NCBI GenBank assembly: GCA_902515155.1
Contig: CABXTT010000010.1
Location: forward strand, 1 to 40,289
From: an uncultured SAR86 cluster bacterium
Lineage (GTDB): Bacteria; Pseudomonadota; Gammaproteobacteria; Magnimaribacterales; D2472
Reading direction: 5' to 3'
DNA length: 40,289 nt
The translations under genes and the position numbers were made by a program. The notes beneath the pieces were generated by a model that had not been told where the DNA came from, searched no databases, and saw only the letters and a program-made list of their open reading frames with translations. Shown here piece by piece: positions 16,454 to 27,577 of this stretch (the stretch's first letter is position 1; every line of letters starts with the position of its first letter).

Positions 16454-17632
16454 TTAAAGCCTTTCTATAATGGTTGCGTTAGCAGTTCCACCACCCTCAC
16501 AGATTGCTTGAAGGGCGTATTTACCCTCTCTTCTTTCGAGTTCATGTAACATAGTAGTCATTAATTTAGTGCCAGTTGCTCCTAATGGATGACCTAATGC
16601 AATTGCACCGCCATTTACATTAAGCTTTGATTGATCTGCTTCAAGTTCTATTGACCACGCTAAAGGAACGGGAGCAAATGCTTCATTTACTTCGTATAGA
16701 TCCATATCATTTATTGTTAGATTTGCTTTTTTAAGAGCTAATTTTGATGCAGGAATTGGCCCTGTTAACATGAACACAGGATCATCTCCTACGACAGTTA
16801 TGGTTTTTATTAATGCTCTAGGATCGCTAGTTATTTTTTTAAGTCCAGCATCATTACAAACCATTATCGCTGATGCTCCGTCAGTTATCTGACTAGCATT
16901 ACCAGCTGTTATCACACCGCCTTCAGTAACAGTTTTAAGTCCTGCTAAAGCTTCAATTGATGCATCATATCTAATTCCTTCATCAAGCATAACCATAGCA
17001 TCATTTCCATTATCATTTTTTCCTTGAAGAGGAAGTATTTCACCAGTAAATAATTCTGCTTTAGATGCAGCTGCAGCTTTCAAGTGGCTTTGTAAAGCAA
17101 ATTTATCTAAGTCTTCTCTTGAAAGATTCCATTTGTCAGCAACTAGCTCGGCACCAGTAAATTGCGAAAAGAATATACCAGGATATCTTTTTTCAATGCC
17201 GTCAGCGTTAAATGGAAAACCGTGATTAGCATTCATCCCATCGGTTATACTTGCTCCTATTGGAACAATTGACATAACTTCAACTCCTCCAGCAATCACA
17301 ACATCCTGAGTGCCAGACATGACTGCCTGTGTTGCAAAATGAAGAGCCTGTTGAGAGGATCCACATTGCCTATCAATTGTTGTTCCCGGTACTGATTCTG
17401 GAAGGCTAGAAGCAAGAACAGAATTTCTTGCAAGGTTTCCAGCTTGAGCGCCAACTTGATCAACGCAACCAAATATTACATCATCAACATCTTTAGGATC
17501 AATTCCAGTTTTTCTAATGAGCTCATCTAAAACCATCGCTCCCATGTCAGCGGGATGCCAACCAGAAAGTGAACCATTTTTCTTACCACCAGGAGTCCTG
17601 GTTGCAGAAACTATATATGCGTGTTCGGCCAT
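16454..17632 (-). CDS. Thiolase (acetyl-CoA C-acyltransferase family)
   Basis: A 392-residue type II thiolase. The nucleophilic Cys90 lies in DRQCGSSQQALHFA, His348 in GGAIALGHPLGATG, and the second catalytic Cys378 in CEGGGTAN. The overall pattern resembles thiolases that act in fatty acid, steroid or other lipid breakdown, so it may cleave 3-ketoacyl-CoA rather than make acetoacetyl-CoA. No other beta-oxidation gene is near, so the pathway cannot be told. Its start codon is immediately downstream of the recA terminator, and its likely Shine-Dalgarno (AGGGA) lies in the 3' arm of that hairpin. Confidence 0.93.
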   Translation of the reverse strand: MAEHAYIVSATRTPGGKKNGSLSGWHPADMGAMVLDELIRKTGIDPKDVDDVIFGCVDQVGAQAGNLARNSVLASSLPESVPGTTIDRQCGSSQQALHFATQAVMSGTQDVVIAGGVEVMSIVPIGASITDGMNANHGFPFNADGIEKRYPGIFFSQFTGAELVADKWNLSREDLDKFALQSHLKAAAASKAELFTGEILPLQGKNDNGNDAMVMLDEGIRYDASIEALAGLKTVTEGGVITAGNASQITDGASAIMVCNDAGLKKITSDPRALIKTITVVGDDPVFMLTGPIPASKLALKKANLTINDMDLYEVNEAFAPVPLAWSIELEADQSKLNVNGGAIALGHPLGATGTKLMTTMLHELERREGKYALQAICEGGGTANATIIERL

Positions 17633-17670
17633 AAAAAATCCCTATTAAAATTTAATTAAATTAATAGGGA
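17633..17670 (-). terminator. Intrinsic terminator of recA
   Basis: On the minus strand a 10-bp stem (arms 17661-17670 and 17639-17648, TCCCTATTAA / TTAATAGGGA) encloses a 12-nt A/T loop and is followed at once by six T (17633-17638). It lies 19 bp after the recA stop. The T run ends at the thiolase ATG. Confidence 0.85.
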
Positions 17671-17689
17671 TAATTGTATCAACAAAAAA

Positions 17690-18706
17690 CTATTTTGTAG
17701 ATTTTGCTTTACTCGCTATATATGCATCTCTTATTTCTTTTAATAATCCTTCGCGAATCTTTGCATTTTCTTTTAGAAACATACTTGCTTTTACTTTACC
17801 TTGCCCGATGGTTTCGCCATCAATCTTATAAAATGCACCTGACTTTTCTACTAATCCAAGTTTATGGCCATAATCAAGAATCTCACCCTCTGAATTTATA
17901 CCCTGACCATACATTATCTGAAACTCAGCCTGTTTAAATGGAGGTGAAACTTTATTTTTTACAACTTTAACCCTAGTTTCGTTGCCCATTATTTCGTCAC
18001 CCTCTTTTACTGCTCCAATTCTTCTTATATCTAGTCTAACTGAAGAGTAAAATTTGAGTGCATTTCCACCTGTAGTGGTTTCTGGACTCCCAAACATAAC
18101 ACCAATCTTCATTCTAATTTGATTAATGAATACTACTGTAGCCCCTGATCTTTGAATATTTCCTGTTATTTTTCGCAGGGCTTGTGACATTAAACGCGCT
18201 TGAAGGCCAACGTGATGATCGCCCATCTCCCCTTCTATTTCTGCTCTTGGAACGAGTGCTGCAACTGAATCTATAATTACCAAATCAACACTTTTTGATT
18301 TAACTAACATATCAGCGACTTCTAGTGCTTGTTCACCTGTATCAGGTTGAGATAAAAGAAGTTCGTCGACATTGACACCAAGCTTTTCTGCATATTGTGG
18401 ATCTAATGCATGCTCAGCATCTATAAATGCACATGTTCCACCATCTTTTTGGCATTGAGCAATAATTTGAAGTGTTAATGTTGTTTTTCCTGATGACTCT
18501 GGTCCGTATATCTCAGTAACTCTTCCTTTAGGGATTCCGCCTATCCCTAGTGCGATGTCCAATCCAACAGATCCAGTTGATATAGAAGGAATGTCCAGTA
18601 TTTCCCTGTCTCCCATCCTCATAACGGTGCCTTTGCCGAAATGACTATCTATATCTGCCAGTGTGTCTTTTAATGATTTATTACCCGTATCTTTTGATTT
18701 AGCCAT
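17690..18706 (-). CDS. recA: Recombinase RecA
   Basis: Strand-exchange ATPase and co-protease of the SOS response. Walker A GPESSGKT at 68-75, Walker [11 protein letters not shown], the L2-region [17 protein letters not shown], and normal length (338). A strong Shine-Dalgarno (AAGGAG, 18712-18717) precedes the ATG. It has its own LexA-controlled promoter and an intrinsic terminator, so it is a single-gene unit. The C-terminal tail is less acidic than in E. coli, ending basic (ASKAKSTK). Confidence 0.99.
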   Translation of the reverse strand: MAKSKDTGNKSLKDTLADIDSHFGKGTVMRMGDREILDIPSISTGSVGLDIALGIGGIPKGRVTEIYGPESSGKTTLTLQIIAQCQKDGGTCAFIDAEHALDPQYAEKLGVNVDELLLSQPDTGEQALEVADMLVKSKSVDLVIIDSVAALVPRAEIEGEMGDHHVGLQARLMSQALRKITGNIQRSGATVVFINQIRMKIGVMFGSPETTTGGNALKFYSSVRLDIRRIGAVKEGDEIMGNETRVKVVKNKVSPPFKQAEFQIMYGQGINSEGEILDYGHKLGLVEKSGAFYKIDGETIGQGKVKASMFLKENAKIREGLLKEIRDAYIASKAKSTK

Positions 18707-18718
18707 GTTAACTCCTTA

Positions 18719-18734
18719 CTGTATATTTATACAG
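18719..18734 (-). promoter_or_regulatory. LexA (SOS) box of recA
   Basis: CTGT-N8-ACAG, here CTGTATAAATATACAG on the coding strand, is a consensus gammaproteobacterial LexA operator. It overlaps the last two bases of the recA -10 hexamer and spans the predicted transcription start. Confidence 0.93.
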
Positions 18735-18760
18735 TATAATACAATATACACAATTTACAA
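18733..18760 (-). promoter_or_regulatory. recA promoter
   Basis: -35 TTGTAA (18755-18760), 16-bp spacer, -10 TATACT (18733-18738) on the minus strand. The predicted start near 18726 falls inside the LexA box and leaves a leader of about 20 nt containing the Shine-Dalgarno. Confidence 0.7.
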
Positions 18761-18831
18761 CTTTAAAGTATATTTTTTATTATTTATGTCTTAAAGTCAT
18801 CACATAAATATTACGTTATTATTAAAATATT

Positions 18832-19149
18832 ATGGCATTTGTAGTAACAGAATCATGTATCAAGTGTAAATACACTGACTGTGTAGAGGTTTGTCCGGTT
18901 GATTGTTTCTACGAGGGTCCAGATTTCTTAGTTATCCATCCTGATGAATGCATTGACTGTGCATTATGTGAGCCTGAATGCCCTATTGATGCAATTTTGT
19001 CAGAAGACGAATTGCCTGAAGACCAAATTGAGTTTATAGAAATTAATGCAAGACTTTCAGAAGTATATGAAAATATAACTGAATCCAAAGAACCTCTGCC
19101 TGATGCAGATAAATACAAAGATATTAGCGGTAAAAAGCAATACTTATAA
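18832..19149 (+). CDS. fdxA: Seven-iron ferredoxin FdxA ([3Fe-4S][4Fe-4S])
   Basis: A small acidic electron carrier, 105 residues, of the Azotobacter FdI type. Cysteines 9, 12, 17, 21, 25, 40, 43, 46 and 50 are present. By family comparison Cys9, 17 and 50 hold the 3Fe cluster and Cys21, 40, 43 and 46 the 4Fe cluster. It is divergent from recA. No Shine-Dalgarno is visible and the region before the ATG is A/T only. The stop overlaps the 3' end of the convergent DUF368 gene by six bases. Confidence 0.95.
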   Translation: MAFVVTESCIKCKYTDCVEVCPVDCFYEGPDFLVIHPDECIDCALCEPECPIDAILSEDELPEDQIEFIEINARLSEVYENITESKEPLPDADKYKDISGKKQYL

Positions 19150-19836
19150 AAAATAATTAATTCCAGATATAAAAATTATGCCGCCAAAAAATATCAAAAT
19201 TGATTTTCCGTATTTTTTATATGCACTTTTAATGACTCTAGGCATTAATGAAAGAGCGATTAACATACCAAAACCAAAAGGAATTAATATTTCAAAATTT
19301 AGGTTAGCAATACTTCCGATGATTATTGGATATATGCCAATGGCTAATAGAAAAGCACTTCCAGATATTCCTGGAAAAAGTAAAAAAGAACAAGCAAAAA
19401 ATCCTGACAAAATTAAACTTATTAAACTTGGATTATAAATTTCTGATAAATAAAATTGATCTATAGTAAAACCAATAATTATTGCTACAAAGAGGTTAAT
19501 ATAAAAACCTTTTCCTTTATTAATATTTTCTTTCAAATATGTATTAATTACTAAAAAACAGCCATAACCTATCATCAATAATGCTATTAAAAAGCTAAAT
19601 ATGTCTCTGTAATTTTTATATAAAAAGTCAATAATGTTTGAAAAAGACAATACACTTACAATCATTCCAATAATTAATGGCAGTATTAAATTAAAATCTT
19701 TAAATCTACTTAAGAAATTTAAAATCTTTTCATATACACCAAACATTAGTGCAACAGTTGCTCCAGATATACCAGGCAACAACTCAGACAAACCAATAAA
19801 TAATCCAGCTATAAAGTACTTTATTTTTTCATTCAC
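19144..19836 (-). CDS. DUF368 membrane protein, probable undecaprenyl-phosphate translocase (PopT type)
   Basis: A 230-residue polytopic protein with about seven to eight hydrophobic segments and two internally related re-entrant motifs, [14 protein letters not shown] (about 18-31) and [16 protein letters not shown] (about 152-167). This doubled PGISG pattern marks the DUF368 family. Members have been shown in other bacteria to help return the lipid carrier undecaprenyl phosphate to the cytoplasmic face. It is the last gene of the pyrG...pcm operon, with ATGA overlap to pcm. Family is clear; function is by homology. Confidence 0.86.
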   Translation of the reverse strand: MNEKIKYFIAGLFIGLSELLPGISGATVALMFGVYEKILNFLSRFKDFNLILPLIIGMIVSVLSFSNIIDFLYKNYRDIFSFLIALLMIGYGCFLVINTYLKENINKGKGFYINLFVAIIIGFTIDQFYLSEIYNPSLISLILSGFFACSFLLFPGISGSAFLLAIGIYPIIIGSIANLNFEILIPFGFGMLIALSLMPRVIKSAYKKYGKSILIFFGGIIFISGINYFL

Positions 19837-20516
19837 GAATCATTACCATCAATTGAGGTACCTGAAAGCATTGGAACAAAAGCGACTTCATCATGTAATT
19901 CCTCTTTAATTTCATTTTTAGAAATTTTAGTTATCACATTTAACTGTTGAAATTTATTGTCGCCTACAGGTATTACTATTTTTGAGTCATTGCTTAAAGA
20001 CTCTACTAATTCTTGAGGATATTGTCTTGGCGCTGCTGCGCAAAGGATTCCATCGTATGAGATATTTTTATCCCAGTCCAAGAAACCGTCACCGTATTTA
20101 AATAAAACATTATTAATTTTTAGCTCTACTAAATTTTCTCTTGCTTTATGGATTAAAGGTTTAATTCTTTCAACAGCAAAAACTTGTTCACTAAAATAAG
20201 AGAGGACTGCCGATTGATATCCGCAGCCAGAACCAAGCTCAAGAACATTACCTAAAACCTTGCCTCTAGACTTAGTGTGAGAAATTAATAACTCTGTCAT
20301 TTTAGCAACTATATATGGTTGTGAGATTGTTTGTTTATACCCAATAGTAAGAGATCTATTTTCATATGCTCTTGATCTTAAAGCTTCATCTAAAAAAATA
20401 TGTCTAGGTACTTGTGAGATTGCATCAAGAACTCTAAAATCTTTTATGCCCATTTCAAGAAGATTCTCAATCATCTCTTCTTTTACTCTTCTAAAAGTAA
20501 ATCCAGAACTATTCAT
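19833..20516 (-). CDS. pcm: Protein-L-isoaspartate O-methyltransferase
   Basis: Repairs isoaspartyl damage in proteins using S-adenosylmethionine. It is 227 residues, with a SAM-binding motif LELGSGCGYQSAVLS and the family block SQPYIVAKMTELL. It overlaps surE by eight bases. surE-pcm is the usual gammaproteobacterial pair, but here nlpD-rpoS do not follow. Confidence 0.95.
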   Translation of the reverse strand: MNSSGFTFRRVKEEMIENLLEMGIKDFRVLDAISQVPRHIFLDEALRSRAYENRSLTIGYKQTISQPYIVAKMTELLISHTKSRGKVLGNVLELGSGCGYQSAVLSYFSEQVFAVERIKPLIHKARENLVELKINNVLFKYGDGFLDWDKNISYDGILCAAAPRQYPQELVESLSNDSKIVIPVGDNKFQQLNVITKISKNEIKEELHDEVAFVPMLSGTSIDGNDS

Positions 20517-21255
20517 TTATGTATTCTTTTAAATTATCTCTTAAAATCTTTTGATCAAGGGTATAGTCCAAAACAGAAATAGATATATAGCCATCTCTAA
20601 CTGCCTCAGCATCTGTTATGTGTCCCTCTTTAATAGGTTCTCCTGAAAGATTATATCTGTAGGTCTTTGTATTTTTATTTGAGCATACTTCTATAGGCTT
20701 TGAAGGTATCCCTCTTTGTGCAAGAGCAGTTACTTTTTCACCTTTACAATATTCTTCTGGTAAATCAGGAAAATTAACGTTTATAACTTTGCCAAGAAAG
20801 TCCTTTGGTAGAGTCGTCACAGTTTCGATAATTTCTATAGATTTATTCACTATGAAATCTATGTTCTCACTATCATATGAAGCAACAGAAATAGCTACAG
20901 GAGGATATTTTAATTTTCTACCGCCTACAGCAGCTCCGACTGTTCCAGAATATATAACATCATTGCCAATATTGGCTCCATGATTTATCCCAGAAACAAC
21001 CATATCAAATTCAAAGTCGACAATGCTTAATAGACCAAAATAAGTGCAATCTGCCGGTGAGCCATCAACTGAGTATATTTGGTCATCAACTTTTGTAATT
21101 TCAGTTTGCTTCAAAAAAGAAATTGCTGCACTCATCCCACTGCAATTTTTTTTAGGAGCTATTAACCAGACATCATGAGATTTTGAAAGTTGTTTATATA
21201 GTGCTTTAATATTTGGTGCATCATAACCATCATCATTTGTTAATAAAATCTTCAT
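20509..21255 (-). CDS. surE: 5'/3'-nucleotidase SurE
   Basis: Metal-dependent survival-protein phosphatase acting on nucleoside monophosphates. The metal motif NDDG is at residues 7-10, then GSPADCTYFG, SGINHGANIGNDVIYSGTVGAA and the C-terminal TDAEAVRDGYISISVL. The 248 residues are normal. It overlaps ispDF by four bases (ATGA). Confidence 0.96.
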   Translation of the reverse strand: MKILLTNDDGYDAPNIKALYKQLSKSHDVWLIAPKKNCSGMSAAISFLKQTEITKVDDQIYSVDGSPADCTYFGLLSIVDFEFDMVVSGINHGANIGNDVIYSGTVGAAVGGRKLKYPPVAISVASYDSENIDFIVNKSIEIIETVTTLPKDFLGKVINVNFPDLPEEYCKGEKVTALAQRGIPSKPIEVCSNKNTKTYRYNLSGEPIKEGHITDAEAVRDGYISISVLDYTLDQKILRDNLKEYINE

Positions 21256-22397
21256 ACAATTTCTCTTAAATTCACTATAGATTGAACGGATATTGCTTTA
21301 TTTTTCCCGATAATGCCAACTTTTTCTGCAGTAGTTGCCTTTAAGCCAATTTTTGATTTTGGCAACCCTAGAATAATTGAAAGACTATCTAAAATATAAT
21401 TTCTGTGAGGACTTATCTTTGGCGATTCACAAATAATAGTTGCATCAACATTATAAATTTCCATTTTTAAATCTTTAATTTTATTGAGACAGAAATCAAT
21501 TATTACCTTACTATTTAATCCTCTATTTTGTTTGTCGGTATCTGGAAAAAAAATACCAATATCTCCAAGAGCTGAAGCACCAAGAATAGAATCAGCTATT
21601 GAATGCAAAAGAACATCACCATCAGAATGAGCCTCAATTTCATAATCACATTCAAGTAGATACCCTCCAATCAAAATGCCTTTACCTCTTTTATAGGTAT
21701 GAAGGTCATAGCCCGAACCTGTTCTAGTAGAAAACTTTCTTAAAAGATCTAAGTCATCTTTATGAGTAATCTTTATATTTGAAGATCTCCCTCGAATTTT
21801 TGAAATCTTTGCATTAATTGAATCCATTGCAAAAGATTCATCTGGAACATTTATGCCGCTATCTAACAAAGCCTCTAGAGCAGACTTTAATTTAGTTAAA
21901 TTTGAAATTTGAGGTGTTTGTACCAAATAAAATTTAGACTTTTCCTTTGTAATATCTTTTTCTTTAGAAATCTCTTTTAAGGAGTCAACCATTGGCATAT
22001 AAAAAATTGAGCAATCACTTTTGGTTGAAAGAATTTCGTTATAAATATTAGAAATATCATCTTCAGTAACATTTGGTCTTGCAGCGTCATGAACGATAAC
22101 AAAATCAAAACCTGAGACCTCTTTATTTTTTAAAGCATTTAAAACCGATTCTGCTCTTGATGAACCACCTTTAACTATTGTAATTTTTGAATCGCCATAA
22201 AAACTTTGTTTTTTGATGTATTCATCATTTGGAGCTACAGGAATCAAAATCTTTGATATTAAATTTGAATCAATAAAAGGTTGAATAGAATGTTCAATTA
22301 CAGATTTACCATTAAGGTCTTGATATTGCTTTGGTATGTGAGAGTCAAATCTCTGTCCTATTCCAGCAGAAGGAACAATTGCTAATATATTATTCAT
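21252..22397 (-). CDS. ispDF: Bifunctional IspD-IspF of the MEP isoprenoid pathway
   Basis: One 381-residue protein joins 2-C-methyl-D-erythritol 4-phosphate cytidylyltransferase (IspD, about 1-221; VPSAGIGQRF and VHDAARP motifs) to MECDP synthase (IspF, about 225-381; zinc ligands in GYDLH, then EAHSDGDVLLHSI and TTAEKVG). The linker is only a few residues. The ATG at 22397 is chosen over one 13 codons upstream because it starts exactly at the IspD domain and overlaps the ftsB stop by eight bases. Gammaproteobacteria usually have separate adjacent ispD and ispF here, while fusions are known in alpha- and epsilonproteobacteria. Confidence 0.95.
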   Translation of the reverse strand: MNNILAIVPSAGIGQRFDSHIPKQYQDLNGKSVIEHSIQPFIDSNLISKILIPVAPNDEYIKKQSFYGDSKITIVKGGSSRAESVLNALKNKEVSGFDFVIVHDAARPNVTEDDISNIYNEILSTKSDCSIFYMPMVDSLKEISKEKDITKEKSKFYLVQTPQISNLTKLKSALEALLDSGINVPDESFAMDSINAKISKIRGRSSNIKITHKDDLDLLRKFSTRTGSGYDLHTYKRGKGILIGGYLLECDYEIEAHSDGDVLLHSIADSILGASALGDIGIFFPDTDKQNRGLNSKVIIDFCLNKIKDLKMEIYNVDATIICESPKISPHRNYILDSLSIILGLPKSKIGLKATTAEKVGIIGKNKAISVQSIVNLREIV

Positions 22398-22689
22398 TGT
22401 CTTTATCTTCCTCTTTAAATGAAATGAATTCCTCATTTGGATATGAAAGATTTAGTTTTTCTCTCGCAAAATTTTCAACATGATCATCAGACTTTTGAGC
22501 GTTATTAATTTCGAATTCTAAAATATCATTTTTATTTTTAAGATCATTATTTTGAATAACTAAATTATTATTTTCATTGATTAATAATTGTTTTTTTGAA
22601 TAACTATTATTTCCAAAAAAAGTGCTATTAAATAAGATAATAGTAAGCATTAATAAAAGTGAAATTAGCAAATAAAAAAGTTTGTTCAT
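22390..22689 (-). CDS. ftsB: Cell division protein FtsB
   Basis: Bitopic septal protein of 99 residues: a short cytoplasmic start, one transmembrane helix (about 4-24), then an Asn-rich coiled-coil (about 35-70), ending with a [18 protein letters not shown] block typical of FtsB (compare AREELGMVRPGE). It forms the FtsQLB complex with FtsQ, encoded elsewhere in this window. The eno-ftsB-ispD order is the gammaproteobacterial one. It overlaps eno by four bases. Confidence 0.9.
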   Translation of the reverse strand: MNKLFYLLISLLLMLTIILFNSTFFGNNSYSKKQLLINENNNLVIQNNDLKNKNDILEFEINNAQKSDDHVENFAREKLNLSYPNEEFISFKEEDKDNE

Positions 22690-23963
22690 TTAGACAATTC
22701 TAAATCAGGACACTCCTCTTCTATCCAAAGAAGTCTATTATATTTAGATACTCTATCTGAACGACAAGGTGCCCCAGTTTTAATTTGACCAGCACCAAGA
22801 CCAACACACAGGTCTGAAATAGTGGTATCTTCAGTCTCACCAGATCGATGCGAAATTATGGATTTATAATTATTTGAATTTGCTAAATTTATAGTTTCAA
22901 TGGTTTCTGTAATTGTTCCGATTTGATTAAATTTGATTAGAATTGCATTTCCAAGGCCTTTTTCAATACCTTCTTTAAAAATTTTCTTATTTGTAACAAA
23001 TAAATCGTCTCCGACTAGCTGGCATTTAGATCCAATTTTTTCTGTCAGTATTTTCCATCCACTGTAATCATTTTCATCCATGCCGTCTTCAATTGAACTA
23101 ATTGGATAGTTTTCGACCAGATCTTCCAGGTAGTCAGCAAATTCTCCTGGATTTAAGCTTCTACCCTCACCAGATAAATGATATTTACCATCTTTATAAA
23201 ATTCGCTTGCTGCACAATCTAGCGCTAGTGTGATATCTTCACCAGCATTGAGATTAGACTTTTGTATAGACTCCAATATTAATTGAATTGCTTCTTCATT
23301 AGATTCAAGATTAGGAGCAAAGCCACCCTCATCTCCAACGGAAGTTGAAAGATTTCTTTCTTTCAAAATTGCTTTGAGGTTCCAATAAATTTCTGAAGAC
23401 CATCTAATTGCTTCTTTAAAATCTTTAGCTCCTTTGGGTATTATCATGAATTCTTGAATATCAATATTATTGTCAGCATGTTCACCGCCATTTAGGATAT
23501 TAAGCATAGGCATTGGCAGGTTTGGAGAAAGAATGTTGCCAGTAATATCAGTATAGATATATCCAAAATAACTATGGAGACTCTTATCAACTTCTTTTGC
23601 AGCAACCCTACAAATAGCCAAAGATACAGCCAGCACAGCATTTGCTCCTATATTCGACTTATCTTCAGTGCCATCAAGACTAATCAAATGCTCATCAATT
23701 TTTTTTTGATCTAATGGATTATGGCCTATCAAGGTTGGACTTATCACTTTATTAATATTGTCTACTGCCTTTTGAACACCTTTTCCCATGAAAGCTGTTT
23801 CACCATCTCTTAACTCCAATGCTTCCTTCGCACCAGTTGATGCTCCACTTGGAACCATGACGCCTGCAGTAAGATTATTATCTAGAGAAACTCTGCAAGC
23901 AACTGTTGGTAAACCGCGAGAGTCCAAGACCTGAATAGCTTGTATTGATTTTATTTTTGACAT
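22686..23963 (-). CDS. eno: Enolase
   Basis: Glycolytic enzyme converting 2-phosphoglycerate to phosphoenolpyruvate. It is 425 residues and full length, with [42 protein letters not shown], the catalytic lysine in [10 protein letters not shown], and [10 protein letters not shown]. kdsA, which uses PEP, lies just upstream in the same operon (5-bp gap). Confidence 0.98.
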   Translation of the reverse strand: MSKIKSIQAIQVLDSRGLPTVACRVSLDNNLTAGVMVPSGASTGAKEALELRDGETAFMGKGVQKAVDNINKVISPTLIGHNPLDQKKIDEHLISLDGTEDKSNIGANAVLAVSLAICRVAAKEVDKSLHSYFGYIYTDITGNILSPNLPMPMLNILNGGEHADNNIDIQEFMIIPKGAKDFKEAIRWSSEIYWNLKAILKERNLSTSVGDEGGFAPNLESNEEAIQLILESIQKSNLNAGEDITLALDCAASEFYKDGKYHLSGEGRSLNPGEFADYLEDLVENYPISSIEDGMDENDYSGWKILTEKIGSKCQLVGDDLFVTNKKIFKEGIEKGLGNAILIKFNQIGTITETIETINLANSNNYKSIISHRSGETEDTTISDLCVGLGAGQIKTGAPCRSDRVSKYNRLLWIEEECPDLELSK

Positions 23964-23968
23964 TTACT

Positions 23969-24808
23969 CTATGATATTTCAAGAGCTTCCTGACTCTTTA
24001 TAAAATCATCTAATTGCTTAATTTGAGTTAAAAATGGTTCTATCATCTCAAGTTTTAGTGCGCAAGGACCATCACATTTTGCACTATCAGGATCTGGATG
24101 AGCTTCTAAAAACAAACCAGCAATACCTTGAGATATACCAGCTTTTGCAAGGCTTAAAAGATATTCTCTTCTACCACCAGCTGCATTTCCGAGACCTCCA
24201 GGAAGCTGAAGTGAATGAGTTACATCAAATATTGTAGGTCTTTTTAAACTTTTTAAAATTTGAAAATTTAAGGTATCAACAACTAGATTGTTATATCCAA
24301 AAGAATTACCTCTTTCGCATAATGTAATTTTATTATTGCCAACTGATTCACATTTTTCAATTATATTTCCCATCTCTGGAGCTGATAAAAATTGAGGTTT
24401 TTTAAATTGAATTATTGATTTGGTTTTAGCTGCAGCTTTCACTAAGTCTGTTTGACGTGCCAAAAAAGCTGGGATTTGAATAACTTCACAAACTTCACTT
24501 GCTGGCTCAGCTTGATTAGGTTCATGAATGTCAGTAATAGTAGGAATACTAAATTCATTTGATACTTCTTGTAGAATTTTCAAGCCGTCATCTAGGCCCG
24601 GTCCTCTAAAAGAATTTATTGAGCTTCTATTAGCTTTATCAAAAGACCCTTTAAAAATATAATTTATATTGTGCTTTTCTGAGACTGATTTAAATTTTTC
24701 TGCCACCATCATGGCAAGGTCTCTTGATTCAAGAACATTCATACCTCCCATCAAGGTCATAGATTGATCATTTCCTATTGAAAAATCTTTTAGCTTTAAA
24801 TCATTCAT
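23969..24808 (-). CDS. kdsA: 3-deoxy-8-phosphooctulonate synthase (KDO-8-P synthase)
   Basis: Makes KDO-8-phosphate from arabinose-5-phosphate and PEP for the lipopolysaccharide core. It is 279 residues, with GGMNVLESRDLAM, FKGSFDKANRSS, IQFKKPQFLSAPEM and HPDPDSAKCDGPCAL. Asn in GGMNVLE marks the metal-independent class, as in E. coli. It starts two bases after the pyrG stop. Confidence 0.97.
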   Translation of the reverse strand: MNDLKLKDFSIGNDQSMTLMGGMNVLESRDLAMMVAEKFKSVSEKHNINYIFKGSFDKANRSSINSFRGPGLDDGLKILQEVSNEFSIPTITDIHEPNQAEPASEVCEVIQIPAFLARQTDLVKAAAKTKSIIQFKKPQFLSAPEMGNIIEKCESVGNNKITLCERGNSFGYNNLVVDTLNFQILKSLKRPTIFDVTHSLQLPGGLGNAAGGRREYLLSLAKAGISQGIAGLFLEAHPDPDSAKCDGPCALKLEMIEPFLTQIKQLDDFIKSQEALEIS

Positions 24809-24810
24809 AA

Positions 24811-26439
<1,629 letters not shown>

Positions 26440-26515
26440 TTAATTGAATCATGATGGGATAACAGAATAACAGAATAAAATAAATAGTTAAATAATAATT
26501 TTAGAAATGACCAAA

Positions 26516-27577
26516 TTAAACTAACTTTTTATAGGATCTTTTAACCCTTGACTTAATTCTAATCATTAAATCATATGATATTAGTTTGTTTGACGAAGCC
26601 ATATTATTAATAGAGTGTTTTGGTGAAAAAAACACACACCAATCTTCAATTTTGCAATTTTTAATGTTCGTTACATCAACGGTAGTAACATCCATGCTAA
26701 CCTTACCAAATACTTTAGCATCTTGATTGTTGACTTTTACAATAGTCCCATCATTTATATTATTAGGCAGTCCATCAGCATATCCCATATAAACGGTGGC
26801 AATTTTCATGTCTTTTGATGCGATTGCTCTTCCGTCGTAACCTACTTTTTCGCCTTTCTTAATATCTCTAATGTTAATAATTGGAGATCTTAGTGTCATG
26901 GCAGTCTTTAATTGACTATTTCCAATATATCCACCAAAAATACCTATACCGACTCTAACCCAATCAAATGACTTATCAGGAAAGTTTAAAATGCATCCTG
27001 TATTAGCAATACTTTTTAAAACTTCAGAATGTAATTTATTGGATAGCCTATCAAAGCGTTTAAACTGATTTTCATTAGATCGTTCACTGGGAACATTAGA
27101 TGCTGAAAGATGAGACATTAAAGTAAATTTTTTCTCAGTCAAATAATTTTTATAGATATTCAAAAATTCTTCTTCTTCAAAACCAAGTCTGTTCATTCCA
27201 GTATTAATTTTGAACCATAAATTATTAAAATAATTATTCTTTTTTATAATCTCAAATTGATGTGAATTATGAACTACAAGATCTAATGAGTTCTCACATG
27301 CTTCTAAAAAATCTTCATTTGAATATACGCCCTGCATTAATAAAATTTTCTTTTTAGATAATTTACGTAATTCTATTGCTTCTTCGAGACGAACAACTCC
27401 ATAACCATCAACTAAATCATCGATGTCTCTCACGATATTAGTAAGAATATGGCCATAGGCATCAGACTTTATAATTGCCATAAAATTGGATTTATCTTCT
27501 ATTTGATTTTTTAATTCAAGGATATTGTCTCTTACTATAGATGGTTCTATTAAGAGTTCAGTCGATAGCCTACTCAT
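26516..27577 (-). CDS. alr: Alanine racemase
   Basis: PLP enzyme supplying D-alanine for peptidoglycan. It is 353 residues. The PLP lysine is in AIIKSDAYGH near the N-terminus, the catalytic tyrosine in EKVGYDGRAI, and MGYADGLP and GKVSMD motifs follow. Its start overlaps the dnaB stop by four bases. dnaB-alr is a conserved pair, and the D-Ala produced feeds Ddl encoded in the same window. Confidence 0.96.
   Translation of the reverse strand: MSRLSTELLIEPSIVRDNILELKNQIEDKSNFMAIIKSDAYGHILTNIVRDIDDLVDGYGVVRLEEAIELRKLSKKKILLMQGVYSNEDFLEACENSLDLVVHNSHQFEIIKKNNYFNNLWFKINTGMNRLGFEEEEFLNIYKNYLTEKKFTLMSHLSASNVPSERSNENQFKRFDRLSNKLHSEVLKSIANTGCILNFPDKSFDWVRVGIGIFGGYIGNSQLKTAMTLRSPIINIRDIKKGEKVGYDGRAIASKDMKIATVYMGYADGLPNNINDGTIVKVNNQDAKVFGKVSMDVTTVDVTNIKNCKIEDWCVFFSPKHSINNMASSNKLISYDLMIRIKSRVKRSYKKLV

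Noticed and set aside
16437-16460. Palindrome TTTAAAGTACTTTAAA near the thiolase stop as a terminator
   Set aside because: The stem is nearly all A/T and has no T tract after it on either strand; too weak to call.
26461-26485. Short direct repeat (aacagaat twice) upstream of pyrG
   Set aside because: Only two 8-base copies in A/T-rich DNA, with no spacer structure; not a CRISPR or clear operator.
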